Shown here: positions 36,864-48,043 of the stretch, one piece after another
Layout: each line of letters opens with the position of its first letter
Numbering within the stretch: position 1 is the stretch's first letter
From: Sulfuritalea sp.
GTDB taxonomy: Bacteria > Pseudomonadota > Gammaproteobacteria > Burkholderiales > Rhodocyclaceae
NCBI GenBank assembly: GCA_030247575.1
Contig: JAOTRV010000012.1
Coordinates: 53,762 to 117,761, forward strand
Length of the DNA: 64,000 bases
Reading direction: 5' to 3'
The notes under the pieces: model-generated
Database searches by the model: none
Seen by the model: only the letters and a program-made list of their open reading frames with translations
Told to the model about the DNA's origin: nothing
Made by a program: the position numbers and the translations under genes

Positions 36864-37439
36864 ATGAACAAAGCACAACAAATCGCAATGGCGGTTGTCG
36901 TCGCCAACCTGATACTGCTCTCCCTGTTCCCGCCCTACAACTACGTTTCAATGCAGTACGGCAACATTCCCACCTTCGACGGCTTCTACTTCGCCTTCGG
37001 CACCCATCAGAACCGCGTCCTGAACGGCGATTTCTTCGCGCTCGAGCTCATCGTGGTGCTGGTCAATGCAGCTATCGCCCTGCTGCTGCTGCGCACCCCG
37101 CCCCTGCGCGAACCGCCGAAACTGCCCGGAGGCAATCGCCGGCAGAGAACCGTGCTGATGCTGGTGGCCATCAACCTGGTGGTGGTACTTCTATTTCCGC
37201 CGTTCGAGTTCTTCTCGGCGATCACCAAAGCCGCGCTGCCCACCTTCGAAGGGTTCTATTTCGTGTTCGGCGACAACTCCCAGCGGCAAATGGTGACGCC
37301 GATCCTCTACATCGAAGTCGCCCTCATCATCATCAACGGCGCCCTGCTCTGGCTTCTGTTCCGGGACAAACCAAAGGAAGCCTCGGCCGAGGAGCTGAGG
37401 GATTTGGCGCAGCAAATCCGCGCGTCGCAGAAGAAATGA
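36864..37439 (+). CDS. Internally duplicated four-helix membrane protein, unknown function
   Basis: 191-residue inner-membrane protein. Two similar halves are seen: NLILLSLFPPYNYVSMQYGN then TFDGFYFAFGTHQNR, and NLVVVLLFPPFEFFSAITKA then TFEGFYFVFGDNSQR, each followed by a hydrophobic helix. So there are about four transmembrane segments with two FPP(Y/F)...FxGFYFxFG loops. The C-terminus is charged (EELRDLAQQIRASQKK). I do not recognise the family. Start ATG 36864 has no close Shine-Dalgarno; GGAGGAGGGG lies about 30 nt upstream. A possible -10 (TATATC, near 36809) precedes it. Confidence 0.8.
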   Translation: MNKAQQIAMAVVVANLILLSLFPPYNYVSMQYGNIPTFDGFYFAFGTHQNRVLNGDFFALELIVVLVNAAIALLLLRTPPLREPPKLPGGNRRQRTVLMLVAINLVVVLLFPPFEFFSAITKAALPTFEGFYFVFGDNSQRQMVTPILYIEVALIIINGALLWLLFRDKPKEASAEELRDLAQQIRASQKK

Positions 37440-37482
37440 CCCGCAGCGGCGCGGGCCAGACCGGCTGAAGTCGACTGCGAGC

Positions 37483-37510
37483 TTGTCTTCGGCCGTTTCT
37501 TGGGTATAAT
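37483..37510 (+). promoter_or_regulatory. Promoter of tRNA-Arg
   Basis: TTGTCT (37483-37488) and a perfect TATAAT (37505-37510) separated by 16 nt, ending 13 nt before the tRNA 5' end. Confidence 0.85.
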
Positions 37511-37523
37511 CCCGCCCTCTCAA

Positions 37524-37600
37524 GCGCCCGTAGCTCATCTGGATAGAGTACTTGGCTACGAACCAAGGGGTAGGGAGTTCGAATCTCTCCGGGCGCGCCA
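37524..37600 (+). tRNA. tRNA-Arg (anticodon ACG)
   Basis: 77-nt cloverleaf: acceptor GCGCCCG/CGGGCGC, D-arm GCTCATCTGGATAGAGT, anticodon loop CTACGAA (ACG, wobble A expected to become inosine to read CGU, CGC, CGA), T-arm GTTCGAATC, encoded CCA. Own promoter and terminator. Confidence 0.97.
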
Positions 37601-37606
37601 GAATCG

Positions 37607-37640
37607 AAAAAGGGTCTGCAGAAATGCAGGCCCTTTTTTT
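37607..37640 (+). terminator. Terminator of tRNA-Arg
   Basis: Hairpin AAAGGGTCTGCA-GAAA-TGCAGGCCCTTT (one G-U pair) followed by seven T residues, 7 nt after the tRNA. Confidence 0.93.
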
Positions 37641-37752
37641 CGCCCATGTAGCCATGGGGCGCGAGTCGGCGCCTCGCATGCCGGGGGGTATCGGGCATCG
37701 AGCCGGATACCAGCGAACACCGGGAGATAAGACCAAGGCGGGTGCTGCGGCG

Positions 37753-37787
37753 AGAAAGAAAAAGGCCGGAACGAAGTCCGGCCTTTC
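37753..37787 (-). terminator. Terminator of tRNA-Ala
   Basis: On the minus strand a stem AAAGGCCGGAC/GTTCCGGCCTTT (a few unpaired bases around the TTCG loop) is followed by TTTCTTTCTC. It ends 6 nt after the tRNA-Ala 3' end. Between the two tRNA terminators (37641-37752) nothing is recognised. Confidence 0.88.
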
Positions 37788-37792
37788 GAAAA

Positions 37793-37868
37793 TGGTGGAG
37801 GTGAGCGGGATCGAACCGCTGGCCTCGACGTTGCGAACGTCGCGCTCTCCCAACTGAGCTACACCCCC
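37793..37868 (-). tRNA. tRNA-Ala (anticodon CGC)
   Basis: 76-nt cloverleaf on the minus strand: acceptor GGGGGTG/CACCTCC with one G-U pair, D-arm GCTCAGTTGGGAGAGC, anticodon loop TTCGCAA (CGC, reads GCG), T-arm GTTCGATCC, encoded CCA. A TATAAT at 37882-37887 lies 13 nt upstream as a likely -10. Confidence 0.97.
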
Positions 37869-37917
37869 ATCGAGGGGGCGAATTATAGCAATCGGTATGG
37901 AGCTAGGGAAGCCGGCG

Positions 37918-38187
37918 TCAGGCCAGGCTCACCTCGTCCATGCCGCACTTGGTCACACCGAGCGCGGTGCGCACCACCAGCGGATAGGCACTGCCGACGA
38001 ACTGGCCGAAACTGGCGATGTTGTAGCCGACCACGATGCCGGGGATGCTGCCGACGAGAACCTCGCGCCCGACCACGAAACCCCGGTTGATGGCGACGCT
38101 TACTGCGGACCCGATGACGCGGCCGGGCTGCTCCGCGCCTTGCCCGGGCTTCGCCGGTCGTCGCTCGTTGCGCTCCTTGGCAGCCAT
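37918..38187 (-). CDS. Small hypothetical protein, possibly membrane-associated
   Basis: 89-residue protein with a strong ribosome binding site (AGGAGG, 8 nt before ATG 38187). The N-terminal 25 residues are charged (MAAKERNERRPAKPGQGAEQ); the rest is mildly hydrophobic and glycine/valine-rich (IGSAVSVAINRGFVVGREVL, GSIPGIVVGYNIASFGQFVG), with one cysteine near the end (TKCGMDEV). No domain recognised. It lies alone between tRNA-Ala and sua5. Coding is supported by the ribosome site and length only. Confidence 0.6.
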   Translation of the reverse strand: MAAKERNERRPAKPGQGAEQPGRVIGSAVSVAINRGFVVGREVLVGSIPGIVVGYNIASFGQFVGSAYPLVVRTALGVTKCGMDEVSLA

Positions 38188-38278
38188 TGTTTTGTCCTCC
38201 TCGCGGGGAACCCGCCTTCGGAAAATTATCGGCCGCCGACGAAAGCGTTTAGGCCCTGATGACCGTAATGTTTCACCC

Positions 38279-39262
38279 CTATTTCGATCCGGCCGCGGCG
38301 CGGCGAAGGCGGTCGGCCACCGCGCGCCAGGCTTCCGCATCGGGTGGCGCGGCGACCAGGATCAGGTCGCAGTCCAGCGCGTCGAACTCGCGCAGCCGGG
38401 CATAGAGGTCGTGGGCGAACCGGGTGGCGTCGGTGCCGGCCGCAGACCAGATCATGTTCGAATCGCCGGAGACGGGCGGTTCCGAGGCCAGCACGGCGAT
38501 GCGTTGCCCGGCCTCGAGCGCCTGGCGCGCCGCGGTCGCGAGATCGGCTGCGGCCACCAGGCGCAGCGGGGTGCGCGGCGCGTAATGGGCTTCGAGGCTG
38601 CCCGAAACGCGCGGCGCGTTCTGCTCGCCGCCGAATGCCGGTGGGCGGCCCAGCACCGCACCGATGGCATCCGCATCGAGCATGCCCGGGCGCAGGATCC
38701 GCGGCTCGCCGGAGGAGAGATCGAGGATCGTCGATTCGATGCCGACCGCGCAGGGGCCGCCGTCGAGAATCATCGCCACGGCGTCGCCGAGTTCCTCGCG
38801 CACATGCGCGGCCGTGGTCGGGCTGACGTGGCCGAAGCGGTTGGCCGATGGCGCCGCCAATCCGCCACCATTCGCGCCACCGAATTCGCGCAGCAGCTGC
38901 AGGGCCAGCGGGTGGTTCGGCACGCGCAGGCCGACCGTGTCCTGACCGCCGGTGATGGCATCCTGCACCGAGGCATGACGCTTGAGGATCAACGTCAGGG
39001 GTCCCGGCCAGAATGCCGCGGCGAGCTTGCGCGCCGCTTCAGGAATATCGACGGCCCAGCGCTCGAGGTGCGAGGCATCCGGCAGATGCACGATCAGCGG
39101 ATGGTCTGCGGGCCGGCCCTTGGCGGCGAAGATCCTGGCAATGGCGCCCGGATTGCCCGCATCGGCGCCGAGGCCATAGACCGTTTCGGTAGGAAAGGCG
39201 ACCAGTTCGCCGGCGCGCAGCAATGCCACCGCACGGGGGATGTCAGCCACCGGCGCCGTCAT
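38279..39262 (-). CDS. sua5: L-threonylcarbamoyladenylate synthase, Sua5 type
   Basis: Makes TC-AMP from Thr, bicarbonate and ATP, the first step of t6A tRNA modification. The YrdC domain has AFPTETVYGLGADAGNPGAI, AAKGRPADHPLIVHL and AAPSANRFGHVSPTTAAHV; a C-terminal Sua5 domain with PRVSGSLEAHYAPRTPLRL makes it the long (327-residue) form. Start ATG 39262 (a GTG lies one codon upstream) overlaps the end of purK by 20 nt. The window therefore encodes two t6A genes, tsaE and sua5. Confidence 0.95.
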   Translation of the reverse strand: MTAPVADIPRAVALLRAGELVAFPTETVYGLGADAGNPGAIARIFAAKGRPADHPLIVHLPDASHLERWAVDIPEAARKLAAAFWPGPLTLILKRHASVQDAITGGQDTVGLRVPNHPLALQLLREFGGANGGGLAAPSANRFGHVSPTTAAHVREELGDAVAMILDGGPCAVGIESTILDLSSGEPRILRPGMLDADAIGAVLGRPPAFGGEQNAPRVSGSLEAHYAPRTPLRLVAAADLATAARQALEAGQRIAVLASEPPVSGDSNMIWSAAGTDATRFAHDLYARLREFDALDCDLILVAAPPDAEAWRAVADRLRRAAAGSK

Positions 39263-40403
39263 CACGGATGCCGATCAATCGCCGTGCCGCCAGCGCCGAC
39301 TCCTGCACCTTCTGCGCATCGCTGCCGATCACGGTGAAATGGCCCATCTTGCGCCCAGGCCTGGCGTGGTGCTTGCCGTAGAGATGCAGCTTGAGATTCG
39401 GCACGGCCAGCAGCTTCGTCCAGTCGGGTTCGCGGCTGTGGTGCGGGTCCTGCAGATACCACAGGTCGCCCAGCAGGTTCACCATCACGGCAGCCGAATG
39501 CGCGCGCGCCTCGCCCAGCGGCAGGCCGGTCAGCGTCCGCACCTGCTGCTCGAACTGGTTGGTGATGCAGGCATCGATGGTGTAGTGCCCCGAGTTGTGC
39601 GGCCGCGGTGCCATTTCATTGACGTAAAGCTGGCCGCGCACGATGAAGAACTCGACGGCGAGCGTGCCGACATAGCCCATCTTCTGCGCGATGCCCTCGG
39701 CAATTTCCTCGGCATTGCCGGCAAGGCAGCCCGAGGTGCGCGCCGGCACGATGGAAACATCGAGGATGCCGTGGCGGTGGCTGTTCTCGGCGGTGGGAAA
39801 ACACTTCACGGCGCCTGCCTCGTCGCGCGACAACACCACCGAGACTTCATAATCCAGCACCAGCATCTGCTCCAGCACGCAGGGCTCGTTCTTCAACTGG
39901 CGGAATGCCAGCAGCGCTTCGTCGCGACTCGAAACCCTTATCTGCCCCTTGCCGTCGTAGCCGAAGCGAGCCACCTTGAGGATGCCGGGAAACAGGCTGG
40001 CGCTGGCCCGCGCCACATCGTCTTCGCTGCGTATGTCGGCGTAGGGCGCGTGCGGAAAGCCGTGCTGCTTGAGAAAGCCCTTCTCCGCGCTGCGATTCTG
40101 GCTGATCGCCACGGACTCGGCACTCGGCCGCACCGGAAGGAATTTCGACAGGTAGGCGAGGCTGCCGGCCGGAACGTTCTCGAATTCGGTGGTCACCGCG
40201 GCACAGGACTCGGCCATGCGGTTCAGCGCATCGGGGTCGTCGTAGGCGGCCACCAGATGCTGGTCGGCGATGCGCCCGGCGGGGCTTTGCGGATCGGGAT
40301 CGAGCACCACCACGCGGTAGCCCAGTTCATGGGCGGCAATGACGAAGAAGCGGCCCAACTGGCCGCCGCCGAGCATGCCCAGCGTGGCGGGGGGAAGAAT
40401 CAT
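39243..40403 (-). CDS. purK: N5-carboxyaminoimidazole ribonucleotide synthase
   Basis: ATP-grasp enzyme of purine synthesis: AIR plus bicarbonate gives N5-CAIR. N-terminus MILPPATLGMLGGGQLGRFF, ATP-grasp FPGILKVARFGYDGKGQ, EQMLVLDYEVSVVLSRD and FFIVRGQLYVNEMAPRPHNS are intact. 386 residues with the start overlapping the purD stop (ATGA). The partner mutase gene purE, usually next to purK, is not in the window. Copy 9 of the dispersed motif encodes the C-terminal tail QESALAAR. Confidence 0.95.
   Translation of the reverse strand: MILPPATLGMLGGGQLGRFFVIAAHELGYRVVVLDPDPQSPAGRIADQHLVAAYDDPDALNRMAESCAAVTTEFENVPAGSLAYLSKFLPVRPSAESVAISQNRSAEKGFLKQHGFPHAPYADIRSEDDVARASASLFPGILKVARFGYDGKGQIRVSSRDEALLAFRQLKNEPCVLEQMLVLDYEVSVVLSRDEAGAVKCFPTAENSHRHGILDVSIVPARTSGCLAGNAEEIAEGIAQKMGYVGTLAVEFFIVRGQLYVNEMAPRPHNSGHYTIDACITNQFEQQVRTLTGLPLGEARAHSAAVMVNLLGDLWYLQDPHHSREPDWTKLLAVPNLKLHLYGKHHARPGRKMGHFTVIGSDAQKVQESALAARRLIGIRDDGAGG
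39282..39305 (+). repeat. Dispersed 24-bp motif, copy 9 (in purK tail)
   Basis: Exact match to the core. Opposite strand encodes QESALAAR near the PurK C-terminus, the same frame as copy 4 in ileS. Confidence 0.85.
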
Positions 40404-41668
40404 CGCTTGATGGCGCGAAACCCGATGTCGCGACGACACTGCATGCCGTCGAACAGAATGGGATCCAACACTTCGTAGGCGCGCTTCTGCGCCGCCTTGA
40501 CGTTGTCGCCCAGCGCCGTGACGCACAGCACGCGCCCACCCGCCGTCACCACCTCGCCGTCATGCTGCGCCGTCCCGGCGTGGAACACGTGGCTGTCCTC
40601 GGTCGGCGCGGGAAGGCCGTGAATCACGTCACCCTTGCGCGGCGCCTCCGGATAGTTCGCTGCAGCGACCACCACGCCGAGCGCGACGCGGCGATCCCAC
40701 TCCGCCTCGACTTGATCGAGGCGACCGTCGATCGCGGCATCCACCAGTTCGACCAGATTGCTCTTGAGCCGCATCATGATCGGCTGGGTCTCCGGGTCGC
40801 CCATGCGGCAGTTGAATTCAAGCACGCGCAGGCTGCCGTCGGGCTTGATCATCAGGCCCGCGTAGAGGAAACCGGTGTACACGATGCCGTCCGCCGCCAT
40901 GCCGTTGATGGTCGGCATGATGACTTCGCGCATGACGCGGGCGTGAATTTCGGGGGTCACCACCGGCGCCGGCGAATAGGCGCCCATGCCGCCGGTGTTC
41001 GGTCCCTGATCGCCGTCCTTGAGCCGCTTGTGATCCTGGCTGGTGGCCAGCGGCAGCGCGTGATAGCCGTCGGCCATGACGATGAAGCTGGCCTCCTCGC
41101 CATCGAGGAACTCTTCGATGACGACGCGGGCGCCGGCATCGCCGAGCTTGTTGTCGGCCAGCATCATGTCCACCGCGGCGTGGGCCTCGCGGACGCTCAG
41201 CGCCACCACAACGCCCTTGCCGGCAGCGAGCCCGTCGGCCTTGATCACGATCGGCGCGCCCTCGACATCGATGTAGGCATGGGCAGCCCTGGCATCGGCG
41301 AAGGTCTGGAACTTCGCCGTCGGAATGTTGTGCCGGGTCATGAAGCGCTTGGCGAAGTCCTTCGAGCTCTCCAACTGCGCCGCGGCCCTGGTCGGTCCGA
41401 AAATACGCAGACCGCGGGCGCGGAACTCGTCCACGATGCCCGCAGCGAGGGGCGCCTCGGGACCGACTACGGTGGCATGCACCTTTTCGCGCTCGGCGTA
41501 ATCGGCCAGGGCGTGGATGTCGGTGAGCGGCAGGTTCTCCAGCTCGTGTTCGAGCGCCGTGCCGGCATTGCCGGGCGCGACATAGATCTTCTGCAGGCCG
41601 GGAGCCCTGGCCAGACGCCACGCCAGCGCATGCTCGCGTCCGCCGGAACCGACTACGAGTATTTTCAT
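40400..41668 (-). CDS. purD: Phosphoribosylamine-glycine ligase
   Basis: ATP-grasp enzyme that joins phosphoribosylamine and glycine to GAR in purine synthesis. N-terminus MKILVVGSGGREHALAWRLA, PTRAAAQLESSKDFAKRFM, GLAAGKGVVVALSVREAH, and the ATP-grasp end LRVLEFNCRMGDPETQPIM are intact. 422 residues. AAGG lies near ATG 41668. It follows purH after an 89-nt gap holding a CACAGAG-type repeat, the usual purHD order. Confidence 0.97.
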   Translation of the reverse strand: MKILVVGSGGREHALAWRLARAPGLQKIYVAPGNAGTALEHELENLPLTDIHALADYAEREKVHATVVGPEAPLAAGIVDEFRARGLRIFGPTRAAAQLESSKDFAKRFMTRHNIPTAKFQTFADARAAHAYIDVEGAPIVIKADGLAAGKGVVVALSVREAHAAVDMMLADNKLGDAGARVVIEEFLDGEEASFIVMADGYHALPLATSQDHKRLKDGDQGPNTGGMGAYSPAPVVTPEIHARVMREVIMPTINGMAADGIVYTGFLYAGLMIKPDGSLRVLEFNCRMGDPETQPIMMRLKSNLVELVDAAIDGRLDQVEAEWDRRVALGVVVAAANYPEAPRKGDVIHGLPAPTEDSHVFHAGTAQHDGEVVTAGGRVLCVTALGDNVKAAQKRAYEVLDPILFDGMQCRRDIGFRAIKR

Positions 41669-41681
41669 AAGAAAACCTTTT

Positions 41682-41747
41682 CAGCCACAGAGATCACAGA
41701 GAACACAGAGGGAAGACAGAAACAGGCTTTCTCCGTGTTCTCTGCGG
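41682..41747. repeat. CACAGAG-type intergenic repeat
   Basis: CAGCCACAGAGATCACAGAG followed by AACACAGAG is mirrored by CTCCGTGTTCTCTGCGG (41731-41747), making an imperfect inverted repeat of about 16 bp. Similar CACAGAG repeats are common between genes of proteobacteria. It fills the purH-purD gap and would form a hairpin in the mRNA. Confidence 0.65.
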
Positions 41748-41757
41748 CAAACGGGTT

Positions 41758-43341
41758 TCAATGCCTGAAATGACGGAAGCCGGTGAACACCATTGCCAGG
41801 TTCTGCTCGTCGGCGGCGGCGATGACTTCGGCATCGCGCACCGAGCCGCCGGGCTGGATCACCGCGGTGGCTCCCGCCTTGGCCAGCACATCGAGGCCGT
41901 CGCGGAAGGGGAAGAAGGCGTCCGAGGCGGCCACCGAGCCGACCACGGTGAGGCCGTTGTTCTCGGCCTTGATCGCGGCGATGCGGGCGGAATCGACGCG
42001 GCTCATCTGGCCGGCGCCGACGCCGACCGTCATGGCGTCCTTGCAGTAGACGATGGCATTCGACTTCACGTACTTGGCAATGCGCCAGGCAAACAGCAGG
42101 TCGCTCATCTCGGCCGGGGTCGGCGCGCGCTTGGTCACCACCTTGATGTCGGCCGCGGTGATGCGCGCTTCGTCGGCGCTTTGCACCAGCAGGCCGCCGC
42201 CGACACGCTTGTAATCCATCAGTCCGCCGGCTTTGCCCATCGGCACGATCAGCACGCGCAGATTCTGCTTGGCGGCGAATACGGCGCGCGCCTCGGCGGT
42301 GATCTCGGGAGCAATGATGACTTCGGCGAACTGTCCGGCCACGGCTTCGGCGGTGGCCTTGTCGATCGCGCAGTTGAAGGCGATGATGCCGCCGAAGGCC
42401 GACGTCGGATCGGTCTTGAAGGCCTTGCGATATGCATCCAGGGCCGAGCCGGCAGTCGCCACGCCGCAGGGATTGGCGTGCTTGACGATGACGCAGGCGA
42501 TCTCGCCGTCGAAGGCCTTGACGCATTCCCAGGCCGCGTCGGCGTCGCCGATGTTGTTGTAGCTAAGTTCCTTGCCCTGCAGTTGCTGATAGCTGGCAAT
42601 GCTGCCGGGAACCGCGAGGTTGCCACCAGCGGGCTCGCGGTAGAACGCCGCCTGCTGGTGCGGATTTTCTCCGTAGCGCATGGTGTCGACCTTGTCGAAG
42701 GCCAGTTGCAGTCTTTCCGGGAACATGCCGGGCTTGTTCTGTTCGTCGAGAGAGGTCAGCCAGTTGGCGATCGCCGAGTCGTAGCGCGCGGTGTGGGTGA
42801 ACGCCTTCTTGGCCAAGGCGAAGCGCGTCTTGTATGAGAGCGCGCCGCCGGCCTTGAGTTCGTCGAGCACCGGCGCGTAATCCTCGGGATCGGTGACGAC
42901 GCCGACGCCGCCCTGCTCGTTGCCGTGGTTCTTGGCCGCGGCGCGGACCATGGTCGGGCCCCCGATGTCGATGTTCTCGATCGCGTCGTCGAGCGTGCAG
43001 CCGGGCTTCGCCACAGTCTCGCGGAAGGGATAGAGATTCACCACGACCAGATCGATGGCCGGGATGCCGTGCTTGGCCATCGTCGCCTCATGCTCGGCGT
43101 TGCCGCGAATGCCGAGGATGCCGCCGTGCACCTTGGGATGCAGGGTCTTGACGCGGCCGTCGAGCATCTCGGGAAAGCCGGTGTAGTCGGAGACGTCGGT
43201 GACGTCGAGCCCGGCGTCACGCAGCAGTTTGGCGGTGCCGCCGGTGGAGAGAAGCTTGATGCCGAGCTGGGCGAGACCGCGGGCAAAATCCACCGCACCG
43301 CGCTTGTCGGACACGCTAAGCAGCGCTTGTGTAACCTTCAT
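41758..43341 (-). CDS. purH: Bifunctional AICAR transformylase/IMP cyclohydrolase
   Basis: Last two steps of IMP synthesis. The N-terminal cyclohydrolase (MGS-like) domain has [18 protein letters not shown] and [31 protein letters not shown]; the transformylase domain has [27 protein letters not shown] with the catalytic Lys-His pair, and [17 protein letters not shown] near the end. 527 residues, complete. Downstream of fis by 16 nt on the same strand, so purH may be read through from the dusB-fis unit. Confidence 0.97.
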   Translation of the reverse strand: MKVTQALLSVSDKRGAVDFARGLAQLGIKLLSTGGTAKLLRDAGLDVTDVSDYTGFPEMLDGRVKTLHPKVHGGILGIRGNAEHEATMAKHGIPAIDLVVVNLYPFRETVAKPGCTLDDAIENIDIGGPTMVRAAAKNHGNEQGGVGVVTDPEDYAPVLDELKAGGALSYKTRFALAKKAFTHTARYDSAIANWLTSLDEQNKPGMFPERLQLAFDKVDTMRYGENPHQQAAFYREPAGGNLAVPGSIASYQQLQGKELSYNNIGDADAAWECVKAFDGEIACVIVKHANPCGVATAGSALDAYRKAFKTDPTSAFGGIIAFNCAIDKATAEAVAGQFAEVIIAPEITAEARAVFAAKQNLRVLIVPMGKAGGLMDYKRVGGGLLVQSADEARITAADIKVVTKRAPTPAEMSDLLFAWRIAKYVKSNAIVYCKDAMTVGVGAGQMSRVDSARIAAIKAENNGLTVVGSVAASDAFFPFRDGLDVLAKAGATAVIQPGGSVRDAEVIAAADEQNLAMVFTGFRHFRH

Positions 43342-43357
43342 GGGAACCTCGTGAGAG

Positions 43358-43585
43358 TTAAAGCAATTCGTGTTCGACCAGCATGCGGCGCAGGGTGCCG
43401 CGACTGATGCCCAGCATCTCGGCGGCGGTGGTCTGATTGCCTTCCGCCTGTTTCATCACCACTTCCAGCATCGGCCGTTCCACGCATTTCAGCACCATGC
43501 CGTAGATGGCGTGCGGCGCCTGGCCGTCGAGATCGCGAAAGTAACGATTGAGGCTGCGCCGCACGCAATCATTGAGTTCGCTCAT
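43358..43585 (-). CDS. fis: Fis-family nucleoid/transcription factor
   Basis: Small (75-residue) DNA-bending protein of the Fis family. The C-terminal helix-turn-helix [20 protein letters not shown] is well kept; the N-terminal beta-hairpin arms found in E. coli Fis are shortened, as usual for betaproteobacterial Fis. Its ATG overlaps the dusB stop (ATGA): the conserved dusB-fis operon. Fis is normally high in fast growth; regulation here is not visible. Confidence 0.94.
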   Translation of the reverse strand: MSELNDCVRRSLNRYFRDLDGQAPHAIYGMVLKCVERPMLEVVMKQAEGNQTTAAEMLGISRGTLRRMLVEHELL

Positions 43586-44604
43586 GCGGCCTCCATTTCT
43601 TCGACGCGATCTTCATAGCGCAGCCGATCGTTCGCCGCGGCGTGGCCGAGGAAGAAGTCTTCGGTCGCCGCCAGCTGTTCGCCGACGCTCTGCATCTGGT
43701 TCATGGCATGGCGGAAATGCGCCGCGCCGATCAGGCCCTTGGTGTACCAGCTGATGTGCTTGCGCGCGATGCGTACGCCGGTTTCCTCGCCGTAGAACGC
43801 GTACAGATCCGCTAGGTGGCCGCGCAGAATGCCGTGGATCTCTGCCACCCGCGGCGGCGCCAGCTCTGTGCCGGTCTTGAGGAAATGCTCGATCTCGCGG
43901 AACAGCCAGGGCTTGCCTTGTGCCGCGCGACCGATCATGACGCCGTCGGCGCCGGTGTAGTCGAGGACGTAGCGGGCCTTCTGCGGCGTGTCGATGTCGC
44001 CGTTGGCGATCACCGGAATCTTCACCTGCGACTTGACCAGGGCGATGGTGTCGTATTCCGCGCTGCCCATGTACTGGTCGGCGCGCGTGCGGCCGTGGAT
44101 GGCGATGGCGCGGACGCCGGATTCTTCTGCGATGCGGGCGATGCGCGGCGCGTTGCGGTTCTGGCTGTTCCAGCCGGTGCGAAACTTGAGCGTCACCGGC
44201 GTGTCCGGCACGGCGGCCACCACCGCCTCGAGAATCCGCGCCACCAGCGGCTCGTCCTGCATCAGGGCCGAACCGGCCATGACGTTGCAGATTTTCTTGG
44301 CCGGGCAACCCATGTTGATGTCGATGATCTGCGCGCCGTTGTCGGCGTTGTACCTGGCGGCCTGCGCCATCATCGCCGGATCGGCGCCGGCGATCTGCAC
44401 CGAGATCGGATCGACCTCGCCGGCATGGTCGGCACGGCGCCGGGTCTTGGCGCTGCCGTAGAGCAGGGAGTTGGAGGTGACCATTTCCGACACCGCGAGT
44501 CCGGCGCCGAGCTTCTTGCACAGCTGGCGAAAGGGACGATCCGTAACCCCGGCCATGGGCGCGACAAACAGATTGTTGCGCAGCTGAAAGCCCAGAAAGT
44601 CCAT
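43582..44604 (-). CDS. dusB: tRNA-dihydrouridine synthase B
   Basis: FMN enzyme that reduces uridine to dihydrouridine in the tRNA D-loop. TIM-barrel with N-terminal NNLFVAPMAGVTDRPFRQL, catalytic cysteine in DINMGCPAKKICNVMAGSAL, and FMN-binding AIHGRTRADQYMGSAEYD, PVIANGDIDTPQKARYVL and DGVMIGRAAQGKPWLFREIE. 340 residues. First gene of dusB-fis. The upstream 92 nt separate it from ubiH; a run of AAAAAGCTTCGATTGCCGAG-like sequence there shows no clear promoter. Confidence 0.96.
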   Translation of the reverse strand: MDFLGFQLRNNLFVAPMAGVTDRPFRQLCKKLGAGLAVSEMVTSNSLLYGSAKTRRRADHAGEVDPISVQIAGADPAMMAQAARYNADNGAQIIDINMGCPAKKICNVMAGSALMQDEPLVARILEAVVAAVPDTPVTLKFRTGWNSQNRNAPRIARIAEESGVRAIAIHGRTRADQYMGSAEYDTIALVKSQVKIPVIANGDIDTPQKARYVLDYTGADGVMIGRAAQGKPWLFREIEHFLKTGTELAPPRVAEIHGILRGHLADLYAFYGEETGVRIARKHISWYTKGLIGAAHFRHAMNQMQSVGEQLAATEDFFLGHAAANDRLRYEDRVEEMEAA

Positions 44605-44696
44605 GTCGGAGAAAAGGAATACGGTCGGGGAAGGGCGCGATTTTAACGCAAACCGCTAGCTCGGCAATCGAAGCTTTTTATGGTTCGTGGCAAATG

Positions 44697-45825
44697 TCAC
44701 GGCCAGGCGCGGGCGCCGTAGATCATCCGCTTCGCGACGAAGGCCCGCAGCGGCGGCAGCAGGTCCAGCGCCAGAAGTCCGGCGCCACGGGCATGCTTCA
44801 AGGGGGGGAAATCCGAGGCGAAGCCGTCGATCAGCAGGTCGGTAAAACCGATGGCGCCGCGCCGGTCCGCCCGACGGCCCTGCGCATAGTCGGCCAGGAC
44901 CTCGGGGGCGCCGGGGTCCGTCGCGGCCCCGGCCCGCTGCGCCAGTTCCCAGATGTCGCGCAGCGCAAGGTTGAAACCCTGCCCGGCCACCGGATGCAGC
45001 GTTTGCGCCGCGTTGCCCAGCCAGACCTGGCGCTCGCCCACCGGTTGCGGCCGGTAGCGCAAACCCAGCGGATAGACCACGCGCGGCGTCGCCGCGGTGA
45101 AGCGGTGCCGCGTGCCGAAGCGCTGCTGCAGCAGCGCAAGGAATGCCTTATCGTCGAGCGCCTTGACCTCATCGAGAATCTTGTCGTCGCAGGTCAGCAC
45201 CACGGAATAGTCTCGACCCAGCGGCAGCAGCGCCACCGGGCCCTCGCCGGTGAAACGCTCCCAGGCGACATTGCGATGCGGCGCCGCAATGGACACGTTG
45301 CACAGCACCGCATGCTGACCATAGTCGCGCAGGGTTCCGGCACCCGGCTCCACCCTGCCTTCGGCGAACGCAGTCAGGGAAAAATTCATATCCCCGGCCG
45401 CACCGGGGAGGGCAACGCGTGCGGACCCCGTATCGCCGGCGTCTACTCTCATGCCTTCGCGATAGACGATTTCCGCTGCGCTCACCGCGGCGTCGAGCGC
45501 GGCGATCAGATCGCCGGCCGGCAGCACCCAGCCGAGCGCCTTCAGGTCGAGTTCGGCCGCGCGCAACAGCGTGCGGCCAAGACCGCCGCGCTGCGAGATG
45601 TGAATGGTTTCCATCGGCGTCGCGGAGAGCCCGGACCACACGCCGAGCCAATCGAGAATCTGCCGCGCGCCGTCGGACAGCGCGAGGACACGGGGATCGC
45701 GGCGCACCGCCGCGCGCTCGCGGGCCTCGAATATCTCGGCGGTGACGCCGTGGAGTTTCAACGCCAGCGCCAGCGCCATGCCGGCGGGGCCGCCACCAAC
45801 GATGGCGACCCGGCGGCGAACGCTT

Positions 45826-45842
<17 letters not shown>
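44697..45842 (-). CDS. ubiH: UbiH-family FAD-dependent ubiquinone-ring hydroxylase
   Basis: Class A flavin monooxygenase of the UbiH/UbiF/UbiI/VisC family that hydroxylates the ubiquinone ring. FAD site RRVAIVGGGPAGMALALALK, the DG motif region ending VVLTCDDKI, and the GD-type motif LGNAAQTLHPVAGQGFNLAL RD are present. 381 residues. Which ring position it attacks cannot be told. Its start overlaps the pepP stop by 17 nt, as in the E. coli pepP-ubiH pair. Copy 10 of the dispersed motif encodes RVDAGDTG. Confidence 0.92.
45428..45451 (+). repeat. Dispersed 24-bp motif, copy 10 (in ubiH)
   Basis: Exact match to the core. Opposite strand encodes RVDAGDTG, the same peptide as copies 1 (ccoI) and 12 (ksgA) in unrelated proteins. 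Confidence 0.85.
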
Positions 45843-47181
<1,339 letters not shown>

Positions 47182-47188
47182 CGGGTAA

Positions 47189-47964
<776 letters not shown>

Positions 47965-48043
47965 CATGCGAGCTATCCCCCCGCCCCCCTTTCCGGGAAA
48001 GGAGGTGACTGACCGGAGTTCGCGCGCAGCGCGAACTGATTGA

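Noticed and set aside
37660-37690. GAGTCGGCGCCTCGC segment resembling the dispersed motif
   Set aside because: It shares only the GGCGCCGACTC part; CCGT and CGCC positions do not match.
37641-37752. Possible small gene between the tRNA-Arg terminator and the tRNA-Ala terminator
   Set aside because: No ribosome binding site and no conserved motif; short open frames on both strands are equally likely by chance.
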